64,000 nt of DNA, taken from NCBI RefSeq assembly GCF_001423965.1, contig NZ_LMPV01000007.1, positions 186,001 to 250,000 of the forward strand. Reading direction: 5' to 3'. The translations under genes were made by a program, and so were the position numbers. Within the stretch, counting starts at the first letter, position 1, and each line of letters begins with the position of its first letter. Below, piece after piece: positions 9,907-18,745 of this stretch. Below the pieces are notes generated by a model, which saw nothing but the letters and a program-made list of their open reading frames with translations, was not told the DNA's origin and did no database searches. The stretch comes from Exiguobacterium sp. Leaf196 (GTDB lineage: Bacteria > Bacillota > Bacilli > Exiguobacteriales > Exiguobacteriaceae).

Positions 9907-11265
9907 TTAGTTACGGACGAACAAGGCAACGCTCTCAACGTGTGTCGTATGCGGGAACATATCGACCGGTGTCACTTCAACGAGTGTATAACCGAGCTCC
10001 GTCAACAACTTCGCGTCACGTGCTTGTGTCGACGCATTACATGAGACGTAGACGATCCGCTTCGGTGCGACATCTGCTGCAGCACGTAAGAACTCTTCGT
10101 CACAGCCTTTACGTGGTGGGTCGACGACGATGACGTCCGGTTGGATACCGGCTTTAACGAGATCAGGCATGACCTTCTCAGCTGCACCGTACTCGAACGT
10201 CACGTTCTCGATACCGTTCGCTTGTGCGTTCCGGCGTGCGTCATCGATTGCTTGCGGTACGATTTCGATACCATAGACGTGCTTCGCTTGTTTTGCGAGT
10301 GACAATGAAATCGAACCGATTCCACAGTATGCATCAACGACTGTCTCATCTCCTGTCAACTGAGCATACTCGAGCGCTTTCGCGTAGAGTTTCTCCGTTT
10401 GCAGCGGGTTGACTTGGAAGAACGAATGCGGTGAGATCTCATACGTCAAACCAGCGATTTGATCGCGAATGACGGACGGTCCGTACAAGACGACGTTCTT
10501 TTTCCCAAGAATGACGTTCGTATCATCCGGGTTGATGTTGTGCTGGATCGAAGTGACGTTCGGTAACGCCTTTAAGATCCCTTCGACGATTTTATCGATA
10601 CCGCGAAGTTGTTTGACCTTCGTGACGAGAACGACCATCAACTCGTTCGTATGGTAGCCATGACGTGCCATGATATGACGAATGACACCTGCTTTTTTCT
10701 TCTCGTCGTATGCTGGGACTTTTAAGTCAGCGAGGACTTTACGAACCGCTTGGACAGCTTCATCGTTTTCTTTGTTTTGGATCAAGCAGTAGTCCATATC
10801 GATGATCCGGTGGCTCCGTTTTTGATAGAAGCCCGCCATCAATTTGTTTGATTGGAACGCGACCGGTACTTGTGCCTTGTTGCGGTAACCCCATGGATCT
10901 TCCATACCCATCGTCTCGTGGACCGGAATCTCGAGGCCTGCTAGGCGCGCGAAAGCGTCACGAACGCGGTTGTGCTTGAACTTGAGTTCTGCGTCGTATG
11001 ACAAATGTTGCAATTGGCAACCGCCACACTGGTTGTAAACTGGGCAAGGTGGCTCGACACGATCGGCACTCTTCGTCTTTTGACGGATGATGCGACCGAA
11101 TCCGTAAGACTTCGTCGTTTTCGTGATCTTGATCTTGACCTGCTCCGTCGGCAATGCGCCTGGGATGAAGACCGTATATCCATCGATGCGTGCGACCCCT
11201 GATCCTTCATGTGTCAGGTCGACGATCTCGACGACGTGTTCATCGTTCTTTTGTACTGGAATCAT
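9907..11265 (-). CDS. rlmCD: 23S rRNA (uracil-C5)-methyltransferase, RlmCD/TrmA family
   Basis: A 452-residue SAM-dependent RNA methyltransferase. It has an N-terminal TRAM domain (~8-65) and iron-sulphur cysteines (CPVYNQCGGC plus a later Cys in DMDYC). The Rossmann core carries VVDAYCGIGSISL, then VDPPRKG and the catalytic cysteine in YVSCNASTQ. B. subtilis RlmCD (YefA) methylates U747 and U1939 of 23S rRNA, and the dgkB-yefA order there matches this locus. Start ATG with an AAGGAGGAT site. The preceding dgkB hairpin suggests partial independence from the gat operon. Confidence 0.9.
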   Translation of the reverse strand: MIPVQKNDEHVVEIVDLTHEGSGVARIDGYTVFIPGALPTEQVKIKITKTTKSYGFGRIIRQKTKSADRVEPPCPVYNQCGGCQLQHLSYDAELKFKHNRVRDAFARLAGLEIPVHETMGMEDPWGYRNKAQVPVAFQSNKLMAGFYQKRSHRIIDMDYCLIQNKENDEAVQAVRKVLADLKVPAYDEKKKAGVIRHIMARHGYHTNELMVVLVTKVKQLRGIDKIVEGILKALPNVTSIQHNINPDDTNVILGKKNVVLYGPSVIRDQIAGLTYEISPHSFFQVNPLQTEKLYAKALEYAQLTGDETVVDAYCGIGSISLSLAKQAKHVYGIEIVPQAIDDARRNAQANGIENVTFEYGAAEKVMPDLVKAGIQPDVIVVDPPRKGCDEEFLRAAADVAPKRIVYVSCNASTQARDAKLLTELGYTLVEVTPVDMFPHTTHVESVALFVRN

Positions 11266-11278
11266 GAATATCCTCCTT

Positions 11279-11302
11279 AAAAACCTCGCTTCACGCGAGG
11301 TT
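11279..11302 (-). terminator. terminator-like hairpin overlapping the dgkB stop
   Basis: AACCTCGC and GCGAGGTT form an 8-bp stem whose loop region contains the dgkB TGA. On the minus strand it runs straight into TTTTT and then the rlmCD ribosome site. It probably reduces read-through from dgkB into rlmCD. Confidence 0.6.
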
Positions 11303-12253
11303 CATTTCTGCTTCTTGTAGTTGTGTATTAATCTGTTCCATTTCTTCGATCCGGAACTTTGGTGTCATGACTTCGAAATGAGAGCGAAGATTCGTCATCT
11401 CGCCTTCGCAGATGCCGCCAAACTCACCATCAATGTTCAAACTCATCTCTGATGTGTTCTTCATACGGACGAATGAGGTCGTGACATGCTCGATGCAAGG
11501 GTCCGAGAAATGATCCCCTTTTAAAGCAAGACGCATGACACGAATTAATTCGACGAGGTTACATTTCTTCAGGATGAAGAGATCAAACCGACCGTCGTTA
11601 AGTGACGCGTTCGGTGACAACTTCTCGAATCCGCCGACAGAGTTCGTATTGGATGTCAAGAACAACATGACTTCTCCTTTGAATATACCCTTTTCATGCT
11701 CCAGTTCGACATATGTTGGTCGGATTTGCGGAAGTTTCTCCATCCCTTTGACATAGTACGCGAGCTGTCCGAGTGCCGTCTTCAGCTTTGAAGGCACTTC
11801 GTACGACAGTTCTGTCATGATGCCGCCACCGGCGATGTTGATGAAGTAATGGACGCCTGTCGACCCTTCGATCTTACCGATATCGACCGGCATCGTATGT
11901 CCTGTGCAGATGACATCCATCGCCCCTTCGATCGTCAACGGAATACGCATCGCTCGACCAAAGTCATTCGTCGTTCCAACAGGTAGTACACCAAGCTTTG
12001 GACGTTTGCTATAAGCTGCCATTCCGCTGATCACTTCATTCAACGTACCATCGCCGCCTGCAGCGACGACAAGATCAAAGTCTGCTTCGCATGCTCGTGC
12101 TGCTTCATACGTCGCATCGCCGACCGCTTTCGTCGAGTAGACAGATGTCTCATAACCCGCTGCTTCGAGTCGGTCGAGGATATACGGTAAATTTCGTTTA
12201 ACCATCTCTTTCCCGGAAGTCGGGTTATAAATCACGCGCGCTCTAGGTCTCAT
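11291..12253 (-). CDS. dgkB: diacylglycerol kinase, DgkB type
   Basis: A 320-residue soluble lipid kinase of the DAGK catalytic family. It starts RVIYNPTSGK and carries the nucleotide-binding GGDGTLNEV and the GTTNDFGR segment. DgkB phosphorylates diacylglycerol released by lipoteichoic acid synthesis and returns it to phosphatidate. ATG 12253 is preceded by AAAGGAGAAAATCTT; the frame extends eight codons further without a better site. It lies downstream of gatB as in Bacillus subtilis, separated by ~150 nt with a possible weak terminator. Confidence 0.9.
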   Translation of the reverse strand: MRPRARVIYNPTSGKEMVKRNLPYILDRLEAAGYETSVYSTKAVGDATYEAARACEADFDLVVAAGGDGTLNEVISGMAAYSKRPKLGVLPVGTTNDFGRAMRIPLTIEGAMDVICTGHTMPVDIGKIEGSTGVHYFINIAGGGIMTELSYEVPSKLKTALGQLAYYVKGMEKLPQIRPTYVELEHEKGIFKGEVMLFLTSNTNSVGGFEKLSPNASLNDGRFDLFILKKCNLVELIRVMRLALKGDHFSDPCIEHVTTSFVRMKNTSEMSLNIDGEFGGICEGEMTNLRSHFEVMTPKFRIEEMEQINTQLQEAEMNLA

Positions 12254-12343
12254 AAGATTTTCTCCTTTTTGACTCAACCGTTCATTTGATACATAACTGT
12301 TTTATTCTACATGAACTCTCGAGACATTACAAAGCCAAAAAAG

Positions 12344-12388
12344 ACAGCGTCCGTTTCTTCACCTCAGCGAGGGAGAGACAGACGCCAT
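12344..12388 (-). terminator. possible weak terminator after gatB
   Basis: On the minus strand GCGTC and GACGC can pair across ~29 nt, and a six-T run lies four bases after the second arm. The stem is short, so this is tentative. Confidence 0.3.
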
Positions 12389-12400
12389 CTTAAGTGCAAC

Positions 12401-13834
12401 TTATTTCAGTTTTTCGAGCTCTTCGTAGAAGAGTTGATCAAGGAGAGCAGGGTTTGCCATTCCTTTTGTTTTCTTCATGATCTGACCGATGACGAAGCCT
12501 TTCTTCCGATCACGTCCACCGAGTAACTCCTCGACGACGGCTGGGTTCGCTTCGAACATCTCGACGATGAGACCACGCAACAATCCTTCATCCGAAATTT
12601 GTGCAAGACCGTTTGCTTCAACGTATGCACGCGGCTCGACACCTTCTTCGATGACTGCCGTGAAGACTTGTTTGGCGATTTTCGAAGAAATCGTGCCGCT
12701 TGCGATCAAGTCGATCATCTCTGCCAAACGCACTGGTGTCATCTTGACTGTTTCGAACGTTTCCGTCGATTTATTCAAGTGACCTTGGATCTCACCGATC
12801 GTCCAGTTGGCTGCTGCTTTTGGCTCTGCACCAGCTGCAAGTGTCGCTTCGAAGTACTCTGCCATCTCACGTGTGACCGTCAATTGTTTCGCGTCATACG
12901 CTGAAAGACCGAGTTCTTCTTGGTAACGAACGCGACGGGCATCTGGAAGTTCCGGAATACCGGCACGAATCGCTTCTTTCCAATCGTGATCTAGCACAAG
13001 CTTGACGAGGTCAGGCTCCGGGAAGTAACGGTAGTCCGACGCCCCTTCCTTGACACGCATGAGGACGGTTTGTTTTTTCGTCTCATCGAAACGGAGTGTT
13101 TCTTGACGCATCACACCACCAGCAAGCAGTAACTTGCGGTGACGATCTTCTTCAAACTCAAGCCCTTTTAAGACGTTTCCGAATGAGTTTAAGTTCTTGA
13201 GCTCTGTTTTCGTACCGAACTTCTCTTGTCCGTATGGACGCACCGAGATGTTACAGTCGCAACGGAGTGATCCTTCTTCCATCTTGACGTCTGAGACGCC
13301 TGCATATTGCAAGACTTCTTTGAGACGTTCGAGGTAGGCGACCGCGTCTTTCGGTGAACGCATATCCGCTTCACTGACGATCTCAATTAGCGGTGCGCCT
13401 GTCCGGTTGAAGTCGACGACCGAGTGGTTGGCACCCGTGTGGTTCATCTTACCGGCATCTTCTTCCAGATGGACACGTTCGATTCGGAAGCGTTTCGTTT
13501 CGCCATCGACTTCCGCATCGATGTAGCCATCAAAGCCGATTGGTTGATCAAACTGCGAGATTTGATACGCTTTTGGCGTATCCGGATAGAAATAGTTCTT
13601 CCGGTCGAATTTTGTTTGATCGGCTACTTGGCAGTTGAGTGCCATCGCTGCACGAACGGCGAGTTCGACGGCTTTTTCGTTGATTTTCGGCAAGACGCCC
13701 GGGTGTCCAAGACAAATCGGACACGTTTTCGTGTTCGTCTCTGCGCCATATTCCCGCGCACAACCACAGAACATCTTCGTGTTCGTGCTCAGTTCGGCGT
13801 GGACCTCGATCCCGATGATCGTTTCAAAGTTCAT
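12401..13834 (-). CDS. gatB: Asp/Glu-tRNA amidotransferase subunit B
   Basis: A 477-residue subunit, the usual GatB length. The N-terminal kinase-like catalytic cradle is clear ([27 protein letters not shown]), and a helical tail plus C-terminal YqeY-like domain follows. GatB activates misacylated Glu-tRNA(Gln) or Asp-tRNA(Asn) and receives ammonia from GatA. Start ATG after ATAAGGAGCGAATG. It is third in gatC-gatA-gatB, 14 nt after gatA. An essential gene in organisms lacking GlnRS. Confidence 0.97.
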   Translation of the reverse strand: MNFETIIGIEVHAELSTNTKMFCGCAREYGAETNTKTCPICLGHPGVLPKINEKAVELAVRAAMALNCQVADQTKFDRKNYFYPDTPKAYQISQFDQPIGFDGYIDAEVDGETKRFRIERVHLEEDAGKMNHTGANHSVVDFNRTGAPLIEIVSEADMRSPKDAVAYLERLKEVLQYAGVSDVKMEEGSLRCDCNISVRPYGQEKFGTKTELKNLNSFGNVLKGLEFEEDRHRKLLLAGGVMRQETLRFDETKKQTVLMRVKEGASDYRYFPEPDLVKLVLDHDWKEAIRAGIPELPDARRVRYQEELGLSAYDAKQLTVTREMAEYFEATLAAGAEPKAAANWTIGEIQGHLNKSTETFETVKMTPVRLAEMIDLIASGTISSKIAKQVFTAVIEEGVEPRAYVEANGLAQISDEGLLRGLIVEMFEANPAVVEELLGGRDRKKGFVIGQIMKKTKGMANPALLDQLFYEELEKLK

Positions 13835-13848
13835 GATACATTCGCTCC

Positions 13849-15291
13849 TTATAACTTCGGAAGCGCGAATCCACCTGTCGCAAGCTCAAACGCATGCGCA
13901 GCGCGATAGATCGTCGCCTCATCGAAATGTTTTCCAATGATTTGTAAGCCGACCGGAAGACCGTCGACGAATCCAGCTGGAACCGAGATCGCTGGGACAC
14001 CTGCTAAGTTAATCGGAATCGTCAAGATGTCATTTGCATACATCGTGACCGGGTCATCGAGCTGTGCACCGAGTTCGAATGCTGGTGTCGGTGCTGTTGG
14101 TCCGATGATGACGTCATAGTTCGCAAGGACATCTTCGAAATCTTTTTTGATTAACGTCCGAGCTTGTTGTGCTTTTTTATAGTAGGCATCGTAGTAACCT
14201 GAGCTGAGCGCGTACGTTCCGAGCATGATCCGGCGTTTGACTTCATCTCCGAATCCTTGTGAACGGGAATACTTGAAGACATCTTCAAGTGCGTCCGCTT
14301 CCGCACGAACTCCGTAACGAATACCGTCAAAGCGTGCGAGGTTCGAAGATGCTTCTGATGAAGCGAGTAAGTAGTACGTCGCAAGCGCATATTTCGAGTT
14401 CGGAAGTGAGACTTCGTCAACCGTTGCACCGAGTGCTTCGAGTTTTTGGATCGCTTCACGGATGTTGGCTTTGACGCCTTCACTGACACCCTCGCCGAAG
14501 TATTCTTTCGGAACAGCGATCTTCAAACCTTTGATATCACCAGTCAACGCTTGTGTATAATCCGTTGCTGCAATGTTCGCAGACGTCGAATCCATCTCAC
14601 AGTGTCCTGCGATCGCGCTCAAAAGATACGCGTTATCTTCGACTGTTCGTGTCAACGGACCAATTTGGTCAAGGGACGATGCGAACGCAACGAGACCAAA
14701 ACGTGAGACGAGACCGTAAGTCGGTTTCAAACCGACGACACCACAATAGGCAGCCGGTTGACGAATCGAACCACCTGTATCCGAACCGAGGCTGAACAAG
14801 ACTTCGCCTGCTGCGACAGCAGCTGCTGAACCACCCGAAGAACCGCCTGGAACGTGTTTTGTATTCCATGGATTGCGAACCGGTTTGTACGCTGAGTTCT
14901 CGTTTGAAGAACCCATTGCGAACTCATCCATGTTCAACTTCCCGATTGTGATTGCCCCTGCTTCATGCAGACGCTCGACGACCGTCGCATCATGTGCTGG
15001 TACGAAGTTCTCAAGGAATTTCGAACCACATGTCGTCGTCATTCCTTTCGTGACGATGTTATCCTTGACGCCGATTGGAAGACCAAACAGTGGGTTCGCT
15101 TCGTGTTTCGCGACATCATCCATTCGTTTCGCTTGCTCGAACGCTTCTTCATTCAATGAGAGAAACGCACCGATTTTTCCGTCGACGCGGTCGATTTGAT
15201 CAAAGGATTCCTTGACGAGTTCAGAAGCTTTGACTTCGCCATCCTGAATGAGTGTGTGTAATGTTTTGACACCATGTTCAAAAAGTGACAT
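13849..15291 (-). CDS. gatA: Asp/Glu-tRNA amidotransferase subunit A
   Basis: A 480-residue amidase-signature enzyme that hydrolyses glutamine and channels ammonia to GatB. The Ser-cisSer-Lys triad context is present: VKDNIVTKG for the lysine, [15 protein letters not shown] for the cis-serine loop and [11 protein letters not shown] for the nucleophilic serine. Start ATG after AAGGAGGAAATGACCCG. It sits between gatC (15-nt gap) and gatB in one operon. Confidence 0.97.
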   Translation of the reverse strand: MSLFEHGVKTLHTLIQDGEVKASELVKESFDQIDRVDGKIGAFLSLNEEAFEQAKRMDDVAKHEANPLFGLPIGVKDNIVTKGMTTTCGSKFLENFVPAHDATVVERLHEAGAITIGKLNMDEFAMGSSNENSAYKPVRNPWNTKHVPGGSSGGSAAAVAAGEVLFSLGSDTGGSIRQPAAYCGVVGLKPTYGLVSRFGLVAFASSLDQIGPLTRTVEDNAYLLSAIAGHCEMDSTSANIAATDYTQALTGDIKGLKIAVPKEYFGEGVSEGVKANIREAIQKLEALGATVDEVSLPNSKYALATYYLLASSEASSNLARFDGIRYGVRAEADALEDVFKYSRSQGFGDEVKRRIMLGTYALSSGYYDAYYKKAQQARTLIKKDFEDVLANYDVIIGPTAPTPAFELGAQLDDPVTMYANDILTIPINLAGVPAISVPAGFVDGLPVGLQIIGKHFDEATIYRAAHAFELATGGFALPKL

Positions 15292-15306
15292 CGGGTCATT
15301 TCCTCC

Positions 15307-15597
15307 TTATTCGAACACCGCTGGGACGCGGACTTGTCCGTCTTCCCAATCGGGTGCGAGTCGTTCTACTTCCGTACGCGGAAGTGATGGACGTACTTCG
15401 TCCTTACGTAGGACGTTCTTTAAATCGAGGACATGAGTCGTCGGTTCGACGCCTGTCGTATCGAGTTCATTTAATTGTTCAGCGAACCCAAGAATCTTCT
15501 CGAGTTGTCCTGTGAATTGTGCTACTTCTTCATCTGTCACGGCAAGGCGTGCCAAATGCGCCACGTGGCGGACTTGCTCCTCATTAATCTTTGCCAT
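15307..15597 (-). CDS. gatC: Asp/Glu-tRNA amidotransferase subunit C
   Basis: A 96-residue belt-like subunit that stabilises the GatA-GatB interface. The family pattern is clear: [19 protein letters not shown] near the start, then [12 protein letters not shown] and the [10 protein letters not shown] tail. Start ATG after CCGGAGGTGGAATGAC. It is the first gene of the gatCAB operon. Confidence 0.96.
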   Translation of the reverse strand: MAKINEEQVRHVAHLARLAVTDEEVAQFTGQLEKILGFAEQLNELDTTGVEPTTHVLDLKNVLRKDEVRPSLPRTEVERLAPDWEDGQVRVPAVFE

Positions 15598-15673
15598 GTC
15601 ATTCCACCTCCGGAACTTTTGCGATATATTTTACACTATTTCTAATCATAGCACTTTTTGTCCAGACAAAAAA

Positions 15674-15710
15674 GACGATGGTGCATCGGGGGGAGGTCCG
15701 CACCATCGTC
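15674..15710 (-). terminator. strong terminator hairpin with a C-rich loop, after mntH
   Basis: A perfect 11-bp stem (GACGATGGTGC with GCACCATCGTC) has six Us after it on the minus strand. Its 15-nt loop reads GGACCTCCCCCCGAT on that strand and so contains an anti-Shine-Dalgarno CCUCC. It ends the mntH transcript and may be the end of a small RNA. Confidence 0.85.
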
Positions 15711-15715
15711 CTTAT

Positions 15716-15768
15716 AGGGGTAGCAAAGCTTCCGGGCGGAAAGCTTCTAGTTATGAAATACCCGGTTT
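15716..15768 (-). ncRNA. structured 3' region after mntH, candidate small RNA body
   Basis: Between the mntH stop and the terminator, GGGTA/TACCC (15718-15722 with 15759-15763) encloses a second stem, AAGCTTCC with GGAAAGCTT (15726-15733 with 15738-15746). The paired stems followed by a C-rich terminator look like a small regulatory RNA or a processed 3' UTR. I see no convincing independent promoter. Confidence 0.4.
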
Positions 15769-15797
15769 AAATCAGACGAAACAAAAATACTGAATAT

Positions 15798-17015
15798 TCA
15801 TACTAAGACATCAAAGAGTAAATAGATATTGAAGACGATGACGATCGAGACGATGATCCATGCCAACGCGTTCATGAAATGACTGTTTCGATGTTCTCCC
15901 ATGTACCGTTCACTCGCTGTCGCCCGAATCAAAGGGATGAGCGCGAACGGAATCCCGAACGATAAAGCGACCTGACTCAGGACAAGTGCTCGTGTCGGAT
16001 CAAAACCGGAAAAGAGCAACAAAATCGCCGGTAACATCGTCACAGTCCGTCGAACGAACAACGGCAATTGAAGATGGAGGAATCCGCGCATGATTGCGTC
16101 ACCTGACATCGTACCGACACTCGATGATGCAAGACCTGAAACGAGTAAGGCAATTGCAAACAGATACGGCGCGATGCCACCAAGCGTGACATGAAGTCCC
16201 TCATAGATCTCTTCAAGTGAACCAGCTTGATATTTCGTACCGTAAAATACACTGGCCGCGATGACGAGCATTGCTCCGTTGACAGCTCCGGCGATCAGCA
16301 TCGCTCCCCAAATATCGAAGCGTTGGATTCGTAACAGCGGTATTTTGTTTGCAACATGTCCCATCCGTCGCTTCGTTAAATCGGAATGAAGATAGATCGC
16401 ATGTGGCATGACGGTTGCTCCGAGCATACCGGCAGCAAGCACGATGCTCGACGTACCTTCAAATCCCGGTACCAATCCTGCCGATAGATCGCGAAAGACC
16501 GGATGAACTTCAAACACTTCAATTGCAAAAGCGGCAGCGATGATTAAAACAAGCACCGCGATGACGGCTTCGAAATGTCGAAGTCCCTTTTGCTCGAATC
16601 CGAGGATGACGAATGATAAGACTGCCGTCAACAGCGCCGCCATACGTAAGTCGATCGCAAACAGTAAATGAAATCCGAGTGCGGCTCCAACGAACTCCGC
16701 GAGATCGGTCGCCATTGCGACGAGTTCCGCTTGTACCCAGTAAAAGAAGCGATAGACCGGCGATAACTCTTCTCGAATCACCTCCGCTAAACTGAGATTA
16801 CTGACGATTCCAAGTTTGGCTGATAGGAACTGAATGACGACGGCCATCAAGTTCGAGGCAACGATGACCCAGAGCAATAAATAGCCATATTGAGCACCTG
16901 CTGTCATGTTCGTTGCAAAGTTTCCCGGATCGAGATACGCGACGGCAGCAACGAACGCCGGTCCGATATATGTCCGTTTTTTGGGTACGTCTTGTGTAAG
17001 TGGCTGTGTCACCAT
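15798..17015 (-). CDS. mntH: Nramp-family Mn2+/H+ symporter
   Basis: A ~405-residue membrane protein with about 11 transmembrane segments. The Nramp metal-site motifs are present: DPGNFATNM in TM1 and MPHAIYLHS in TM6. It imports manganese with protons. I start at ATG 17015 (MVTQPLTQ), which has GAGGTG six bases upstream; the GTG three codons earlier overlaps that site. A TATAAT box and a TTGCG dyad lie upstream, consistent with MntR-type control. Monocistronic. Confidence 0.93.
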   Translation of the reverse strand: MVTQPLTQDVPKKRTYIGPAFVAAVAYLDPGNFATNMTAGAQYGYLLLWVIVASNLMAVVIQFLSAKLGIVSNLSLAEVIREELSPVYRFFYWVQAELVAMATDLAEFVGAALGFHLLFAIDLRMAALLTAVLSFVILGFEQKGLRHFEAVIAVLVLIIAAAFAIEVFEVHPVFRDLSAGLVPGFEGTSSIVLAAGMLGATVMPHAIYLHSDLTKRRMGHVANKIPLLRIQRFDIWGAMLIAGAVNGAMLVIAASVFYGTKYQAGSLEEIYEGLHVTLGGIAPYLFAIALLVSGLASSSVGTMSGDAIMRGFLHLQLPLFVRRTVTMLPAILLLFSGFDPTRALVLSQVALSFGIPFALIPLIRATASERYMGEHRNSHFMNALAWIIVSIVIVFNIYLLFDVLV

Positions 17016-17042
17016 CTCATTCACCTCACTTTTTTGTTTTTT

Positions 17043-17073
17043 ATTATACGCTCATTTTGCGTAAGCGCAACAA
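17043..17073 (-). promoter_or_regulatory. mntH promoter with a palindromic operator
   Basis: On the minus strand a TATAAT -10 (17043-17048) is preceded by the perfect dyad TTGCG-CTTA-CGCAA (17057-17070), which covers the -35 region. It is similar in size and core to the MntR box (TTTGCCTTAAGGAAAC type), so manganese repression is plausible. Confidence 0.55.
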
Positions 17074-17113
17074 ATATGTTTATGGTAAATAATAACGTAT
17101 CAAGTAAACAAAA

Positions 17114-17147
17114 AAGGAATGTCTCCTTTACTCAGGAAACACCCCTT
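17114..17147 (-). terminator. intrinsic terminator of putP
   Basis: AAGGAATGTCTCCT and AGGAAACACCCCTT pair with a few mismatches. On the minus strand TTTTTTG follows. It lies directly after the putP stop. Confidence 0.75.
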
Positions 17148-17155
17148 TCTGTTAT

Positions 17156-18667
17156 TTAGACGATTTTTCGCTCAGGCTCTGCACCTTTTAGTTGTGCTTG
17201 TACTTGATCGAATTCATCATAGATGGCTTGACTTGGTTCCTTCGTCACGAGACTACCGATAACGAGCGCGATCGTCGAAGCGATGAATGCTGGAATCATC
17301 TCGTACATTTCCGAAATATACGATGGTAATCCATCTACATTTTGGTTAATGAGGATCCAAGCGATGACGACGACGGATCCCGTAACCATTGAAGCAAGTG
17401 CTCCCGTCTTGTTCATCCGGCGCCACAGTAAGCTGAACAGCACGACCGGACCGAACGCTGAACCAAAACCAGCCCACGCGTATCCGACAAGCGTCAAGAT
17501 CGACTTCTGTGCTCCGAACGATAAGAGAATTGCAAGTAATGCTACGACAAGAACCATAGCACGCCCCATCAACATCAATTCACGGTCTGAAGCATCACGT
17601 TTAAAGAAACGGTGATAGAAATCATTCGTTGCCGCACTTGAAGAAACGAGCAGCTGCGTTGAAATCGTTGACATGATCGCAGCAAGTAAGGCGGCAAGCA
17701 ACAACCCTGTAATGAACCCTGGGAAAAGGTCACGTGATAATTGAATGAAGACATTCTCTGGATTTTTTAATCCTGCACTTTGTTGCGTGTAATAGGCATA
17801 TCCGATCAAGCCCGTCACCATTGCACCAACGATCGAGAACGTCATCCAAATCATCCCGACACGACGCGCCGACTTCATCTCATGTAAGTTACGAATCGCC
17901 ATGAAACGAACGATGATATGCGGCTGTCCAAAATAGCCGAGTCCCCACGCGAGAAGCGAGATGATACCGATCGTCGTCGTCCCTTTGAACAGTTCCAGTT
18001 TCGAGCCGCCTGTCGACCGGATCGTCTCCAGTGTATCATTAATCCCACCACTTAAAGTCAGCGCGACAGCTGGTACGATCAGCAACGCGATGACCATGAT
18101 CATCCCTTGCACGACGTCCGTCCAACTGACGGCAAGGAAACCACCGAGGAAGACATACGCAATGACGACGCCTGCGAGAATCCAAAGACCTGTTGTATAT
18201 TCAAGACCAAAGACAGCTTCGAATAAACGACCACCTGCGACAAAACCACTTGATGCGTACATTATAAAGAATATTAAAATAACTCCAGCTGAAACGGTAC
18301 GCAAAACACCACTTTTATCGTGGAATCGTTTTTCAAAGTAATCGGGAATCGTGATTGCATCCCCTGCATGTGCCGTATACGCACGCAGACGAGGCGCGAC
18401 GAGTAACCAGTTGGCATAGGCGCCAAGTAATAATCCGACGACAATCCATCCACTGGACAGACCAGTTGCATACATCGCACCCGGTAAGCCCATCAACAGC
18501 CACCCACTCATGTCACTTGCTCCTGCAGAGAGCGCCGTGACGACGGGACCGATCGTACGTCCTCCAAGCATATAGTCATTCATGTTCTTCGTCCGATAAT
18601 ACGCAATGACGCCAAGTGCGACCATCAGGCCGAGATATAGCAAAATCGCGAACCACATTCCGTTCAT
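17156..18667 (-). CDS. putP: sodium/proline symporter
   Basis: A 503-residue sodium:solute symporter with about 13 transmembrane segments. The N-terminal LGGRTIGPVVTALSAGASDM and GWLLMGLPGA match PutP, whose sodium and proline sites lie in that region. It imports proline. ATG 18667 is chosen for its GGGGGAGCAAGG site. It follows rocA (79 nt) after a strong terminator, so the two proline-catabolism genes are neighbours but probably separate transcripts. Confidence 0.9.
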   Translation of the reverse strand: MNGMWFAILLYLGLMVALGVIAYYRTKNMNDYMLGGRTIGPVVTALSAGASDMSGWLLMGLPGAMYATGLSSGWIVVGLLLGAYANWLLVAPRLRAYTAHAGDAITIPDYFEKRFHDKSGVLRTVSAGVILIFFIMYASSGFVAGGRLFEAVFGLEYTTGLWILAGVVIAYVFLGGFLAVSWTDVVQGMIMVIALLIVPAVALTLSGGINDTLETIRSTGGSKLELFKGTTTIGIISLLAWGLGYFGQPHIIVRFMAIRNLHEMKSARRVGMIWMTFSIVGAMVTGLIGYAYYTQQSAGLKNPENVFIQLSRDLFPGFITGLLLAALLAAIMSTISTQLLVSSSAATNDFYHRFFKRDASDRELMLMGRAMVLVVALLAILLSFGAQKSILTLVGYAWAGFGSAFGPVVLFSLLWRRMNKTGALASMVTGSVVVIAWILINQNVDGLPSYISEMYEMIPAFIASTIALVIGSLVTKEPSQAIYDEFDQVQAQLKGAEPERKIV

Positions 18668-18697
18668 CCTTGCTCCCCCTTTTTCCGTGATATAAGA

Positions 18698-18727
18698 AAA
18701 ACGGGTGTGCAGGTCGCACACCCGTTT
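18698..18727 (-). terminator. intrinsic terminator of rocA
   Basis: A perfect 12-bp stem (AAACGGGTGTGC with GCACACCCGTTT) is followed by TTTTTC on the minus strand, 19 nt after the rocA stop. Confidence 0.9.
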
Positions 18728-18745
18728 CATCTATTAAACACCATT

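Noticed and set aside
15667-15768. yybP-ykoY manganese riboswitch near mntH
   Set aside because: The structured region is downstream of mntH, not upstream, and lacks the conserved yybP-ykoY loops.
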